Positions 48,498 through 58,811 are shown, numbered from the stretch's first letter. The stretch is DNA of 64,000 nt from Chitinophaga sp. GbtcB8 (GCF_019091455.1 NZ_JAGXJN010000036.1:1-64000), one strand, 5' to 3'. Notes: a model not told the origin generated them from the sequence alone. Program-made: numbers and translations.

Positions 48498-49796
48498 ATG
48501 AAGGTTTTCAAATTTGGCGGAGCAAGTTTAGAAAGTATTGAACGCATCCATAAAGTGGGTGCCATTGTGCAGTCTTTTCCCGATGAAAAGATCCTGATCG
48601 TTATATCCGCCATGGGTAAAACCACCAATGAGCTGGAAAAGGTGGCCCAGAACTTTTTTATGCGTAAGCGGGAAATAGCCGCCCAGCTGCTCTTTAATTT
48701 AGAGCAGGCCCATATAGAAACCGCCGCTGCCCTGCTGGGTAACCGGGAGCATGCCGTGTTCCAGCAGCTACAGCAGTTCTTTACTGAAGCGGAATGGACG
48801 CTGGGCGAAAAGCCCCTGCGCACCTTCGATTATTATTATGACCAGCTGGTAAGCCTGGGCGAGCTGTTAAGCACCGCCATTGTAAGCGCATGGTTTAACC
48901 AGGCCGGCATAACCAATACCTGGATAGATGTGCGCGACGTTTTCCGTACCGACGATAACTTCCGCGATGCCAACATTGACTGGGCAGTGACCCAGCGTAA
49001 CATCACGGAAAAGGTATTACCCTTGTTTAACAGCACCAACGTGGTAATAGCACAGGGCTTTATTGGCAGCACGGATCAGAATGAAAGCGTAACCCTGGGC
49101 CGCGAGGGCAGTGATTACTCCGCCGCGGTATTTGCCAATATGCTGGATGCCGAAAGCCAAACCATCTGGAAAGATGTGGAAGGCTTAAAGAATGCCGATC
49201 CCAAGCTGTTCCCCAACACCATTAATATACCGGAGATCAGCTACAGCGAGGTGATTGAAATGGCTTATTACGGCGCGCAGGTTATTCACCCCAAAACCAT
49301 TAAACCGCTGCAGAACAAACAGATCCCGCTGTATGTAAAATCATTCCTGAACAAAGACCTTCCGGGCACCGTGATCAAAGAAGAAGCAGACCATGCGCAG
49401 CTGCCGCCCATTATTGTGCTGAAGCAAAACCAGGTGCTGATCACCGTTACCTCCCGCGATTATGCTTTTATTACGGAAGATAAGATCAGCGATATATATG
49501 ATATCTTCCACGGCCTCAAAATAAAGATCAACCTGATGCAGAATGCAGCTATCAGCTTCTCCTGCTGTATTGATAACAGCCCGGAAAAAATTGAGCAGCT
49601 TATTAAAACCCTGCACCAGGATTTTAAGCTGGCCTATAATGAAGCGCTGCAATTGCTTACCGTACGTTATTATGAGAACGGTTTACTGGAAGAGCTAAGC
49701 AATAACAAAACCATTTTACTGGAACAAAGATCGCCCGTTACTGTGCAAAGAATTTTAAAAGACCCCGCACCACTCGCCAGCGACATGCAGTTATAA
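48498..49796 (+). CDS. aspartate kinase
   Basis: The 432-residue enzyme phosphorylates aspartate, the first step to lysine, threonine and methionine. KVFKFGGASLES (2-13) is the amino-acid-kinase N-terminus. TLGREGSDYSAAVFA (about 199-213) and KDVEGLKNADPKLFP (about 227-241) are the substrate-binding motifs. Two ACT regulatory domains occupy the C-terminal third (VLITVTSRDYAFI; INLMQNAAISFSCCID). Monofunctional, as no homoserine dehydrogenase part follows. It is divergent from fbp. Confidence 0.92.
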   Translation: MKVFKFGGASLESIERIHKVGAIVQSFPDEKILIVISAMGKTTNELEKVAQNFFMRKREIAAQLLFNLEQAHIETAAALLGNREHAVFQQLQQFFTEAEWTLGEKPLRTFDYYYDQLVSLGELLSTAIVSAWFNQAGITNTWIDVRDVFRTDDNFRDANIDWAVTQRNITEKVLPLFNSTNVVIAQGFIGSTDQNESVTLGREGSDYSAAVFANMLDAESQTIWKDVEGLKNADPKLFPNTINIPEISYSEVIEMAYYGAQVIHPKTIKPLQNKQIPLYVKSFLNKDLPGTVIKEEADHAQLPPIIVLKQNQVLITVTSRDYAFITEDKISDIYDIFHGLKIKINLMQNAAISFSCCIDNSPEKIEQLIKTLHQDFKLAYNEALQLLTVRYYENGLLEELSNNKTILLEQRSPVTVQRILKDPAPLASDMQL

Positions 49797-49907
49797 TACA
49801 CTGATATTCAATACCCGTACAGGGGAAATATTGCATTACGTCACAATTTATATTGACGTGTGCAACCTTTCTTTAACTTGCTCGTCTTTATAAGAAAGTA
49901 ATCAAAA

Positions 49908-50117
49908 ATGAAAAAGGTCATCCTGCTATTAATGTTCTGTATCGTTGTACTGGCATTATGTACCTGGGGAAACCGTCTTTCAAAAGCACCTGCCGCTGAT
50001 AAAGTAGAGTTACGTCCTGAACTGGTGCCGTTTTACCTGGTTACACGTATACCGGAATTTTTCATACCGTCAAAACAACACAACGATGCATGCACTAACG
50101 CATGCCGCAAGATCTAA
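49908..50117 (+). CDS. small membrane-anchored protein (69 aa)
   Basis: The 69-residue protein starts MKKVILLLMFCIVVLALCTW, a single hydrophobic helix or signal anchor. A short soluble part follows (ELRPELVPFYLVTRIPEFFIPS) and ends with Cys residues (ACTNACRKI). No family is recognised. It lies between the aspartate kinase gene (111 bp upstream) and a TonB-dependent receptor (start 87 bp downstream). Its A-rich start context is typical of translated genes in this phylum. Confidence 0.45.
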   Translation: MKKVILLLMFCIVVLALCTWGNRLSKAPAADKVELRPELVPFYLVTRIPEFFIPSKQHNDACTNACRKI

Positions 50118-50203
50118 ACTGTAGGCATTTTCTAAAACCGTCAATAAATATTACAACATTTAATGCCGTAGCTGTCCGTCATGGCTGCGACCAATCTGTG
50201 AAT

Positions 50204-52642
50204 ATGAACAGGATCATACTAACGGGGCTTTTTATGCTCTTAACCCTGGGTACCGCATGGGCCCAAAGCGCCAACAAACAAGGCAAAATAACAGTCAGGA
50301 TCATTGATAGCAGGAACCAGCCCCTGGGCTTTGCCAACGTGCTGGTACGCGCCGTAAAGGACAGCGCGCTGGTAAAAGGTGAGCTAAGTACTGAACAAGG
50401 CAATTGCACCATTGATAATATACCTTTCGGACATTACTATATACAATCTACCCTCATGGGGTATGCCCCCGTACTGAGCCCGGCCTTCATCCTGGATGCG
50501 AACCACCAAAACCTCTCCTTACCCGCCATACAGTTAGTACAGCAAACCAAGAACCTGCAGGCGGTTAATGTAACCGCACAAAAGCCTTTTATTGAACGCA
50601 GCGCCGGCAAAACCACGCTGAACGTGGAAAGCAGCGTATCGTCCGCAGGGCAGAACGTGTTGGATCTGCTGCGCAAAGCGCCCGGCGTTACCATTGATAA
50701 AGATGATAACGTAATGGTAAAAGGCAACCAGGGCGTAACCATTATGCTGGATGGTAAGCTCACCTATTTATCCGGCGAGCAGCTGAGCAACCTGCTGAAA
50801 AGCACGCCGGCAGAAACCATTTCCCAGATAGAGATCATTACCACGCCCGGCGCCAAGTATGATGCAGCCGGTAACAGCGGTATCATTAACATTAAAACCA
50901 AAAAGGGACAGCTTACCGGCATCAATGGCACCATAAATGCCAGCATGGGCCAAAGCCGCTATCCTATTTACAATGCCGGCGGTAACCTGAACTGGCGCAC
51001 CACTAAGTTTAACCTGTTTGGTAACTACAACTATGGCGACCGCCGTTTTTATACCCTGCGGGAGCTGTGGCGTTATATTAATGCGGATGAGCCCATGCTG
51101 TTTCACCAGGATATCTGGCAGCGTAACCAGTTTAAGAACAGCACCTACAAAGCCGGTATGGATTACTTCATTAACAAACAGCATACCGTAGGTGTACTGG
51201 TGAACGGGTATAACAACTCTTTCCGCAACAGCATTTACAGCGCTACTGATATTGGCAAGCAAACCGGCGAAATAGATTCTGTGCTGAACACCCTTACTAC
51301 CAATAACAACAAGTTCAATAACGTAGCCGTGAACCTGAACTACAAGGGCCAGCTGGATACCAACGGCACGGAAATAAGCATGGATGCGGATTACGCCCGG
51401 TTCAAGAACAACCGAAACCTGAACCTGCGCGACAGCCTGTACGACCGCCACCTGGAAACTGTGCGCGACCCGCATGCCATCCGCAACATGGGTAATACCA
51501 ATGTTACCATTAAAAGCATTAAGGCCGACCTGGTGCTGCCCCTGAACAAACAATCCAAAATAGAAGCCGGCGTAAAAGCCAGCTTTGTGGAAACAGATAA
51601 CAAGCTGCGTTATGATTCGCTGAAAGGCAAGGACTATGTATACGCCCCGTCCCAAAGCGACCAGTTTATTTATAAAGAGAACATCCTGGCGGCCTACACC
51701 ACCTATAAGCTGCAATGGCGCAAATGGGATGTGCAGGCCGGCCTGCGCCTGGAGAAAACCATTTCAGAAGGGAACTCCATCAGCCTGCAAAGCAAGATCA
51801 AACGTTCTTACCTGGACTTTTTTCCCAGCCTGGCAGCAGACTATAAAGTGAATGAGGATAATAAGATAGGGCTGTCCTATTCCCGCCGTATTGACCGCCC
51901 GGGTTACAATGGGTTAAACCCCTTCCTGTTCTTCCTGGACAAGTACACCTATGCCCGCGGTAACCCTTACCTGCGGCCGGAGTACACGGATAATACCGAA
52001 CTTTCCTACAGCTATAAGCAAAAATATATTCTTACTGTAGGGTACAGCTATACCCGGGATGTGATCGACGAGCTGCTTACGCAGAACGACAGCACCAAGA
52101 TCACCCTTAGCACCAACATTAACTATAACAACCGGAAGAACTACAGCCTGTCGCTGGTACTGCCGTTTGATGTTACCAAATGGTGGAACATGAGTAATAC
52201 GCTGAGCATGTATTACAATAAATACGACCTGCAATCTGCCGGTATTAATGTGCAGAACAGCCGGGTGGAATATTACTTCAGCTCCACCAACACTTTTACC
52301 CTGCCGTATGATATGAAGGCGGAGGTAAGCCCCTATTATAACTCGCCCTTTGTGTCGGGTATTTTCAGGGGGCAGGCCCAGTATGATGTAAGCCTGGGTT
52401 TGCAAAAACAGGTGCTGAATAAGAACGGCACCATCAAGTTCAATGTAACCAACATTTGCAAGGCCGGCAACATGTTCAAGGGCACTGCGCTGTACGATAA
52501 TGTGGATACCCGTATCCGCAATACCTGGAACCAGACCGTTTATACCCTTGCTTTCAGCTACCGTTTTGGCAACAACAATATAAAAGGCGCCCGCGAGCGG
52601 CAAACAGGAACTACGGAAGAAGCACGGAGAGCAGGGAACTAG
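50204..52642 (+). CDS. TonB-dependent receptor, OMP_b-brl_3 type
   Basis: The 812-residue outer-membrane protein has a signal peptide (MNRIILTGLFMLLTLGTAWA). A carboxypeptidase-regulatory-like domain follows (ITVRIIDSRNQPLGFANVLV, about 27-46). A plug-like section has GVTIMLDGKLTYLSGEQL and IEIITTPGAKYDAAGNSGIINI. The rest is a beta-barrel with repeated YNY/NYKGQLD patterns and ends YTLAFSYRFGNNN, a barrel closing strand. This is the outer membrane beta-barrel family rather than a SusC; no SusD accompanies it. Substrate unknown. Start chosen at the signal peptide. Confidence 0.85.
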   Translation: MNRIILTGLFMLLTLGTAWAQSANKQGKITVRIIDSRNQPLGFANVLVRAVKDSALVKGELSTEQGNCTIDNIPFGHYYIQSTLMGYAPVLSPAFILDANHQNLSLPAIQLVQQTKNLQAVNVTAQKPFIERSAGKTTLNVESSVSSAGQNVLDLLRKAPGVTIDKDDNVMVKGNQGVTIMLDGKLTYLSGEQLSNLLKSTPAETISQIEIITTPGAKYDAAGNSGIINIKTKKGQLTGINGTINASMGQSRYPIYNAGGNLNWRTTKFNLFGNYNYGDRRFYTLRELWRYINADEPMLFHQDIWQRNQFKNSTYKAGMDYFINKQHTVGVLVNGYNNSFRNSIYSATDIGKQTGEIDSVLNTLTTNNNKFNNVAVNLNYKGQLDTNGTEISMDADYARFKNNRNLNLRDSLYDRHLETVRDPHAIRNMGNTNVTIKSIKADLVLPLNKQSKIEAGVKASFVETDNKLRYDSLKGKDYVYAPSQSDQFIYKENILAAYTTYKLQWRKWDVQAGLRLEKTISEGNSISLQSKIKRSYLDFFPSLAADYKVNEDNKIGLSYSRRIDRPGYNGLNPFLFFLDKYTYARGNPYLRPEYTDNTELSYSYKQKYILTVGYSYTRDVIDELLTQNDSTKITLSTNINYNNRKNYSLSLVLPFDVTKWWNMSNTLSMYYNKYDLQSAGINVQNSRVEYYFSSTNTFTLPYDMKAEVSPYYNSPFVSGIFRGQAQYDVSLGLQKQVLNKNGTIKFNVTNICKAGNMFKGTALYDNVDTRIRNTWNQTVYTLAFSYRFGNNNIKGARERQTGTTEEARRAGN

Positions 52643-52676
52643 GATAAAGTTTCTTTTGGGACAGGGATAGTTACAG

Positions 52677-52730
52677 ATCACCGGTTACGTTATTTACCGC
52701 CATTTATGATAGTAGCCGGTGATTTGTTTT
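52677..52730 (+). terminator. terminator candidate after the TonB-dependent receptor
   Basis: ATCACCGG (52677-52684) pairs with CCGGTGAT (52716-52723), followed by TTGTTTT. Part of its loop (TATTTACCGCCATT, 52691-52704) recurs as a direct repeat at 52761-52774. Confidence 0.55.
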
Positions 52731-52798
52731 AAGAAACACTTACTATTATTTATTACGAGCTATTTACCGCCATTCATAGTTTGTAATGATAGTAAGAG

Positions 52799-52829
52799 AG
52801 GCCGCCACACAGATGTGAGCGGCCTTTTT
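52799..52829 (+). terminator. second terminator hairpin
   Basis: AGGCCGC (52799-52805) pairs with GCGGCCT (52819-52825), followed by TTTT. It lies between the receptor gene and the convergent SnoaL-like gene and may stop transcription from the plus strand. Confidence 0.65.
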
Positions 52830-52891
52830 CTTATGCGGGGACAACGTTCACGGGCATTCCCCGGGCGGAAGGAGAATGTGGGGCTAACGGA

Positions 52892-53257
52892 TCAATAGAA
52901 GAATTGCTCTGAAACAACTTTACCATCCTTTACTTCAAAGATGCCAATTTCCTCCGTTTCCATACGGGGCTTGTCCTTATAGGTAACATCCCGCCTTAAC
53001 ACTACGCTGAAGAAATTACCTGCTATTAACGGCTCACTGCAATACTGGCTATGAACGGTTTCTATCATTCCACGGTGCGCTACGCCTTTGGCCTTCAATG
53101 CTTCCAGGCCTTTGGTTATTACCTGCACGCCCCTTAATGCAGCATGTTCCGGCTCCCGGGATAAAACCTGCCCGTCATAAAGCCCGTCCTGTATTTCAAT
53201 CCATTTGCTTTGGCATGCCAGTTCGTAATACTGGTTTGCAATCTCCTGTGTTGTCAT
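52892..53257 (-). CDS. SnoaL/NTF2-like protein
   Basis: The 121-residue protein fits the NTF2-like cone fold: an N-terminal helix (EIANQYYELACQSKW), acidic and basic strands (GLYDGQVLSREPEH), and closing strands EEIGIFEVKDGKVVSEQFFY. This last pattern is the usual SnoaL-like ending. No catalytic residue can be assigned. It stands alone between the TonB receptor and the sigma-factor gene, facing away from the latter. Confidence 0.7.
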   Translation of the reverse strand: MTTQEIANQYYELACQSKWIEIQDGLYDGQVLSREPEHAALRGVQVITKGLEALKAKGVAHRGMIETVHSQYCSEPLIAGNFFSVVLRRDVTYKDKPRMETEEIGIFEVKDGKVVSEQFFY

Positions 53258-53424
53258 AAATTCCTTTTTTTAAGAATGATCTTTTAACCCTGCAAAGATG
53301 TCCGGGCGGAGTGACAACCCTATGTCAGCAGCCCTAAAATCTCATTTCCCGTTCCAACAAATAACCTACAACTTTCATGGGATCTTTCTCCACTGCTCAA
53401 CTCCCTTTCCCCTCCACTGCATTC

Positions 53425-53459
53425 CATTCGTAATTCGTAATTGATATTTCGTAATTATT
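53425..53459. repeat. 7-bp tandem repeat, CGTAATT class
   Basis: Five in-phase heptamers (CATTCGT, AATTCGT, AATTGAT, ATTTCGT, AATTATT) lie about 95 bp upstream of the sigma-factor gene. Only one arm is seen. Confidence 0.65.
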
Positions 53460-53551
53460 TTTCCCTCCGTTGTACGTAATTTTCCCAAATTCCCTGTCCT
53501 ACTAAGGAAAGGGGGAAAATTACCTTAGGGGTTCCTATTCCGCATCCGCGT

Positions 53552-54142
53552 ATGAACAATGTGAAAATTACAGAGTGGCAGCATCAAATTGCACGTTACG
53601 GGAATGAGCAGGCCTTTGCAGAGCTGTTCCGCCATTTCTACGACCGCTTGTTACGCTTTTGCCTGCAATATGTGCAGGCACGGGAGGCCGCGGAAGAAAT
53701 TGTAAGCGACGTATTTGTGAAGGTCTGGAACCGCCGGGAAGCCCTGGAAGGCATCCACAACCTGGAAGTATACCTGTTTGTAGCCATAAAAAATCATTCG
53801 CTCAATTACCTGCAGCAATACTCCAACCTGCGCGTAACACCACTTCCTGAAAATAGCCTGGCCCAGCTGATCAGCCCTATTGATCCCGAGCGGGAAATGG
53901 AATGGAAAGAGATCCTTTTTAAAATGGACCAGGAGGTAGAACGCCTGCCGGACCAGTGCCGTAAAGTTTTTAAGCTGATCAAAGAAGAAGGTTTCAAGTA
54001 TAAAGAAGTAGCAGAGATCCTCAATATATCGCCCCGTACTGTAGAAACACAATTGGTGCGCGCCATGCGCCGCCTCAATGAAGCCATTGGCCCTTACCTC
54101 TCCGGCAATAAAGAAAATGGAAAAAAGATCTTCCCCTTGTAA
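53552..54142 (+). CDS. ECF-type sigma-70 factor
   Basis: The 196-residue sigma factor has region 2 (QAFAELFRHFYDRLLRFCLQYV, AEEIVSDVFVKVWNRR, about 20-65) and region 4 (LPDQCRKVFKLIKEEGFKYKEVAEILNISPRTVETQL, about 131-167). It has no region 1 or 3, so it is ECF. It starts the polysaccharide locus and is followed after 49 bp by its FecR-type partner. The pair would turn on the susC-like gene when the receptor signals substrate binding, as in other Bacteroidota. Confidence 0.93.
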   Translation: MNNVKITEWQHQIARYGNEQAFAELFRHFYDRLLRFCLQYVQAREAAEEIVSDVFVKVWNRREALEGIHNLEVYLFVAIKNHSLNYLQQYSNLRVTPLPENSLAQLISPIDPEREMEWKEILFKMDQEVERLPDQCRKVFKLIKEEGFKYKEVAEILNISPRTVETQLVRAMRRLNEAIGPYLSGNKENGKKIFPL

Positions 54143-54191
54143 GTAATTTTCACTGCTTGCCCTGTCCTCTCTGTAACAATCAGCTCCATCT

Positions 54192-55238
54192 ATGAATGAA
54201 GAATTATTTGTTACACTCATGACCAGGAAACTTGCAGGCGAAGCTACCAAACACGAGCTGCAGGAACTGGAAGCCCTGTTGCAGGCGCATGCAGAACTAC
54301 GGGAGCGTGCTGCCATCCTGCAAAAACATTTTACAGAATCGCATTATTATTCATCTGCCAATACAGAACAGGCATTGCAACGCACGCTGCAAAGGCTGCA
54401 GCTGCCGGAGCAGGCGCCGCTTACAACCCTAAGCATGCCACAGCCTAAACGCAGGTACCTGCAACGCAGCCTTATTATAGGATCTGCCATTGCCGCATCC
54501 GTAGTATTGGTATTGTCGCTGTCTGATTTGTTGCACCGCGCTACACCGGTTAAACAGCTGGCCGCTGTTAAAGCAGATACTGCGCAGTGGATGAAACGGC
54601 AGAATGGTAAGGCCACAAAAGCCGTTATTGAATTAACGGATGGCAGTAAAATATGGCTGAATGCTGATAGCCGCCTCAGCTACCCGGAAGTGTTCAGCAA
54701 CGCCTCACGCGAAGTGTACCTGGAAGGTGAGGCCTTCTTTGATGTAGCCAACAATCCCGGCCGCCCGTTTATTATTCACCTGCATAAAGGCACTATACAG
54801 GTGCTGGGCACCTCCTTTAACATACGCGCCTATGAGAATGAGCCTGTGCAAACCTCTGTAAGCACCGGTAAAGTAGCCTTCATTCCCCTGTATGAAAATG
54901 GGCAGCGCAAGCCGGATACCATCTTAATTACGCCGGATGTAAAGGTTACCTATGCACAACAAACCGGCCAGCTGATAAAAGAAGCTACTGCCAGCAATGA
55001 TGATAAAGCCTGGACAGAAGGCCGCCTGGTATTTAAGAACGCCACGCTGGAAACTATTGGCGCAGAGCTGGAACGCACCTTTGGCAAAAAAGTGGAGTTC
55101 CTTTCTGAAACGCCGCGGCAGTACCGCCTCACCGGCTCTTTCCAGCACAACTCATTACAGGATATTATGTACTACCTGGCCAGGTCCAGGGCATTCAGTT
55201 ATGAGATCACCGACAGCACGCTCTTGATCAATGAATAA
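54192..55238 (+). CDS. FecR-type anti-sigma factor
   Basis: The 348-residue protein has a cytoplasmic N-terminal part (about 1-90) that would bind sigma. A membrane helix follows (SLIIGSAIAASVVLVLSLSDLL, about 94-115). The FecR domain contains ELTDGSKIWLNADSRLSYPE and REVYLEGEAFFDVANNPGRPF. A C-terminal STN/DUF4974-like domain follows (NATLETIGAELERTFG to ENPLTG-like YRLTGSF). It transmits the signal from the SusC-like receptor to the ECF sigma factor just upstream. Confidence 0.93.
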   Translation: MNEELFVTLMTRKLAGEATKHELQELEALLQAHAELRERAAILQKHFTESHYYSSANTEQALQRTLQRLQLPEQAPLTTLSMPQPKRRYLQRSLIIGSAIAASVVLVLSLSDLLHRATPVKQLAAVKADTAQWMKRQNGKATKAVIELTDGSKIWLNADSRLSYPEVFSNASREVYLEGEAFFDVANNPGRPFIIHLHKGTIQVLGTSFNIRAYENEPVQTSVSTGKVAFIPLYENGQRKPDTILITPDVKVTYAQQTGQLIKEATASNDDKAWTEGRLVFKNATLETIGAELERTFGKKVEFLSETPRQYRLTGSFQHNSLQDIMYYLARSRAFSYEITDSTLLINE

Positions 55239-55289
55239 ATAAACCAAAACCTAATAAACAATCATTATTTAAACCAAAGTCTCCACGCT

Positions 55290-58200
55290 ATGAAAGAAAG
55301 ACCTTTACCAGGCTTCTTACTGCCAGCTTTCCGCTCATGGTGCTTCCCGGTCCTTATATGCATGGCTTTATTCAGCATGCTGGATCTTAAAGCCCAGGTA
55401 GCACTTGCATACGGCATGCCGCCGCCGTATAGAATGCAACAGGAAAAAACAACAGATACCAACCCGCTGGACAACCGGGTTAGCCTGCAGGTTAAAAATG
55501 AAAACCTGGACCAGGTGCTGGAAAAAATTGAGCAGCAAACCGCTTACGTGTTTGTATACTCAAATGATGTGATTAAAACCACGCAGCGCATCACGCTCAA
55601 TGTAAAAGACAAACAGCTTTCTGAAGTGCTGCCCATGGTGCTTTCCCCGTTGAATGTAAGTTATGAGCTGATCAGCAATAAAATCATTCTCCGCCAGGGA
55701 AACGAGCCCGCCGCAGAGTACCGGCAACAGGAAACCGTTACCATCAGCGGCAACGTAGTAGATGATAAAGGCGATGGCATTCCGGGGGTGAATGTACGCC
55801 TGAAGAATACCAATACCGGCACTACTACAAGGGAAGACGGTTTTTTTACGTTAAAGATCCCCAGTGGGCAAGCCAATGGTACCTTGGTTTACTCGTCCAT
55901 TGGCTTCATCACAAAAGAAGTGGGGATCAATAGCCGCACCAGCATTACTGTTATGCTGGATGCTGAATCAAAAGACCTGGGGGAGATAGTGGTTACCGCT
56001 TACACTACACAAAAGAAAGCGCAGGTAACAGCCGCTATCAGCACGGTATCCACCAAGGATATCACCAGCCGCCCTTCCAGCAACATGTTCCAGGCCTTAC
56101 AGGGTTTGGCGCCTAACTTAACCATTCAGCAGAATAATGCGGAACCCGGCGCTGCGCTGAACCTGAATATACGCGGGGTAGGCAGCTTAACCGGTAACGC
56201 GCCGCTGATCATTATAGACGGGGTACAGGCAGGCAGCACCGGCCTGCAGAACCTGAACCCCTATGATGTGGAAAGTATTTCCGTGTTAAAAGATGCCGCT
56301 TCTTCCGCCATTTATGGATCACAGGCCGCAAACGGCGTTATCTACATCACTACCAAAAGAGGTAAGAAAGATGATAAGCCCAGCGTGCAGTACAACGGCA
56401 TGTATGGCCTGCAAACACCCACTACCCTGCCCCGGCAGGTAGAAGCATGGGAATATATGAGCATGAAGAATGAAGCTTTGGTGAACTCCGGTAAAACCCC
56501 GCAGTTCTCATCAGAAGAAATTCAGGCCTGGCATAACCGCGGCTCCGACCCTGCCCTGCTGCGCGAAATGGTGCGTAAAACCACCCCGCAGCAAAACCAC
56601 AGCCTGAGCGTAACCGGTGGCGGCAAAAGCAGCAGCTACCTGATATCACTGGGTTATGTGGACCAGGGCAACATGCTGCAGAACAAATGGCTGCCATCAG
56701 ACCAGTCGTTCTATTACAAACGTTACAATGCCCGCGCTAATATAGGTATAGACGTTAGTAAGTATGTAAAAGTGGCCGCTAACATTGCTTACACAAAATC
56801 CTATACCCGTACACATTCCGCAGACATGGGTATCCTGATGCGCGATGCCATGCGCGTACCGCGTATTTACCCTGTAAAAGACAGCCTGGGCAACTGGGTA
56901 GTGCCCTCGCTTACCAGTAACAGCGTGTTTGCGCAGCTGGGCGAAGGCGGCTACAAGCTTAATGAGCAGGATAACCTGCTGGGTGGTGTGGATGTAACCA
57001 TTACGCCCGTTAACCACTTTAAGCTGAACTTTAATGCCTCCGGTGTATACAACATCAATAACGAAACACGCCGCATTAATAAATACACCTATGCGCCCTA
57101 TTATACTACGGCCGCACCACCGCTGTATAATGAGCTGCATAACAGGGAGCGTAAAGATCTGAACACAAACGTGTATGCTACGGCGGAATATGAAAATACC
57201 TTTGGCAAACATTATGTGAAAGCACAGGTAGGCGCCCGTACGGATGCGGTGAATGAAGATTACGGTTTCAACGCCGACCGTTTTGGCACTACCAACCTGG
57301 ATAATGACTGGGCCATTGGCGGCGGTTACCGCCCCAAACCCGATGGTACCTTTGATTACGGCAGCATTGGCGATTATAATGATATTGCAAACCCTAACTT
57401 ATATGCGCTCAACTCCCTCTTTGGCCGTTTGAACTATGCCTATGATGATAAATACCTGGCAGAGTTCACCTGGCGTTACGATGGATCTTCCAAGCTGGCC
57501 CCCGGCCACCGCTGGCAGTTCTTCCCCGCCTTTTCACTGGGCTGGCGTATTACAGAGGAAGACTTTATGCAGTATGTAAAGGAAAATATCGGTAACGTAA
57601 AGTTCCGCTTCTCTTACGGCCAGGTGGGTAACTCCAACATTGGCGGGTTTAACTACCTGTCACGGGTGTATATCAATTCTAATTTGGGTAATTATTCCTT
57701 TAATAACTCACCAGCGCCCGGCTCCATCTTCTCTACCTATAATGATCTGCTGAAATGGGAAGTATCTGCCATGACCAATTATGGCGTAGATGCAGATTTC
57801 TTTAAAGGCGCGCTTACCGCATCTTTCGATTATTTCAACAAGAATACTACCGGTATCTACCTTTTTCAGACGGTGCCCGGAACAGCCGGCGTTACAACCG
57901 ATCAGGAAAAATCTCCGCTTGAGAATGTAGGTAAGGTAAATAATAAAGGCTGGGAGCTGGCATTAACCTACCGCCTTACTACCGGCAAGGTTGGCCATGC
58001 ATTTGGCTTTAACCTGTCTGATAACCTGAACAAGGTAGTAGCATTCGGTCAGGAATCTATCCGCGGCAGCGATTTCTCTTACATCATTAAAGAAGGTTTC
58101 CCCATCTCCTCTTATTACGGTTATAAATCCAACGGCCTGTACCAGAACCTGGACGATATCAAGAATGCACCCAAAGTGCCTTTTGCGTACAACCAGCAGG

Positions 58201-58811
58201 TAATGCCCGGTGATATTAAGTATGTGGACCGTAATGGAGATGGTGTGATAGATGCAGACGACCGTTTTGTTTTCGGTAATCCTTTTCCACGTTATACCTT
58301 TGGCTTTACATATAATGTTACCTGGCATGGCTTTGACCTGAACATGTTCTGGCAGGGTGTGGGCAAACGCTCGCAGTTCCTGCGCGGCGATATTGTGGAA
58401 GCTTTCCATAATAACGAGGACCACGCCTTTGTGCAGCACCTGGACCGCTGGACGCCCACCAATCCTAACGCCACTTACCCGCGTTTAACCATTGGTACGG
58501 CAGATGCCAACAACTTTGCCTACTCTGATTACTGGATGTTTGATACCAAATACATACGCCTCAAGAACCTGCAGGTAGGTTACACCCTGCCCCGCGGTAT
58601 TACCAATACCGTGCATATTGAAAGCGCACGTATTTACTTCACCAGCCAGAACCTGATCACCATTATGCCTAAACGCTTCCGCGAAATAGGCATGGATCCT
58701 GAGTTCACACAATTTGATGATAAGCTGAACTTTTCAAACTACAATCCGATCGCTGGCCGCAACTATCCCAACGCCGCCACGTTTGCCTTGGGTGTGGATG
58801 TGAAGTTCTAA
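55290..58811 (+). CDS. SusC/RagA-family TonB-linked receptor
   Basis: The 1173-residue outer-membrane transporter has an N-terminal signal (FPVLICMALFSMLDLKAQ). An STN domain (about 65-135, NLDQVLEKIEQQTAYVF) shows it can signal to the FecR/ECF pair. A carboxypeptidase-like domain (about 148-232) precedes the plug, which contains LNIRGVGSLTGNAPLIIIDG and VLKDAASSAIYGSQAANGV. A barrel of about 800 residues follows. It would import oligosaccharide with the SusD-like lipoprotein encoded 27 bp downstream. The GH76 gene suggests mannan fragments. Confidence 0.95.
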   Translation: MKERPLPGFLLPAFRSWCFPVLICMALFSMLDLKAQVALAYGMPPPYRMQQEKTTDTNPLDNRVSLQVKNENLDQVLEKIEQQTAYVFVYSNDVIKTTQRITLNVKDKQLSEVLPMVLSPLNVSYELISNKIILRQGNEPAAEYRQQETVTISGNVVDDKGDGIPGVNVRLKNTNTGTTTREDGFFTLKIPSGQANGTLVYSSIGFITKEVGINSRTSITVMLDAESKDLGEIVVTAYTTQKKAQVTAAISTVSTKDITSRPSSNMFQALQGLAPNLTIQQNNAEPGAALNLNIRGVGSLTGNAPLIIIDGVQAGSTGLQNLNPYDVESISVLKDAASSAIYGSQAANGVIYITTKRGKKDDKPSVQYNGMYGLQTPTTLPRQVEAWEYMSMKNEALVNSGKTPQFSSEEIQAWHNRGSDPALLREMVRKTTPQQNHSLSVTGGGKSSSYLISLGYVDQGNMLQNKWLPSDQSFYYKRYNARANIGIDVSKYVKVAANIAYTKSYTRTHSADMGILMRDAMRVPRIYPVKDSLGNWVVPSLTSNSVFAQLGEGGYKLNEQDNLLGGVDVTITPVNHFKLNFNASGVYNINNETRRINKYTYAPYYTTAAPPLYNELHNRERKDLNTNVYATAEYENTFGKHYVKAQVGARTDAVNEDYGFNADRFGTTNLDNDWAIGGGYRPKPDGTFDYGSIGDYNDIANPNLYALNSLFGRLNYAYDDKYLAEFTWRYDGSSKLAPGHRWQFFPAFSLGWRITEEDFMQYVKENIGNVKFRFSYGQVGNSNIGGFNYLSRVYINSNLGNYSFNNSPAPGSIFSTYNDLLKWEVSAMTNYGVDADFFKGALTASFDYFNKNTTGIYLFQTVPGTAGVTTDQEKSPLENVGKVNNKGWELALTYRLTTGKVGHAFGFNLSDNLNKVVAFGQESIRGSDFSYIIKEGFPISSYYGYKSNGLYQNLDDIKNAPKVPFAYNQQVMPGDIKYVDRNGDGVIDADDRFVFGNPFPRYTFGFTYNVTWHGFDLNMFWQGVGKRSQFLRGDIVEAFHNNEDHAFVQHLDRWTPTNPNATYPRLTIGTADANNFAYSDYWMFDTKYIRLKNLQVGYTLPRGITNTVHIESARIYFTSQNLITIMPKRFREIGMDPEFTQFDDKLNFSNYNPIAGRNYPNAATFALGVDVKF

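Noticed and set aside
50102..50203. 34-codon N-terminal extension of the TonB receptor
   Set aside because: It overlaps the preceding small gene and would hide the signal peptide that begins at 50204.
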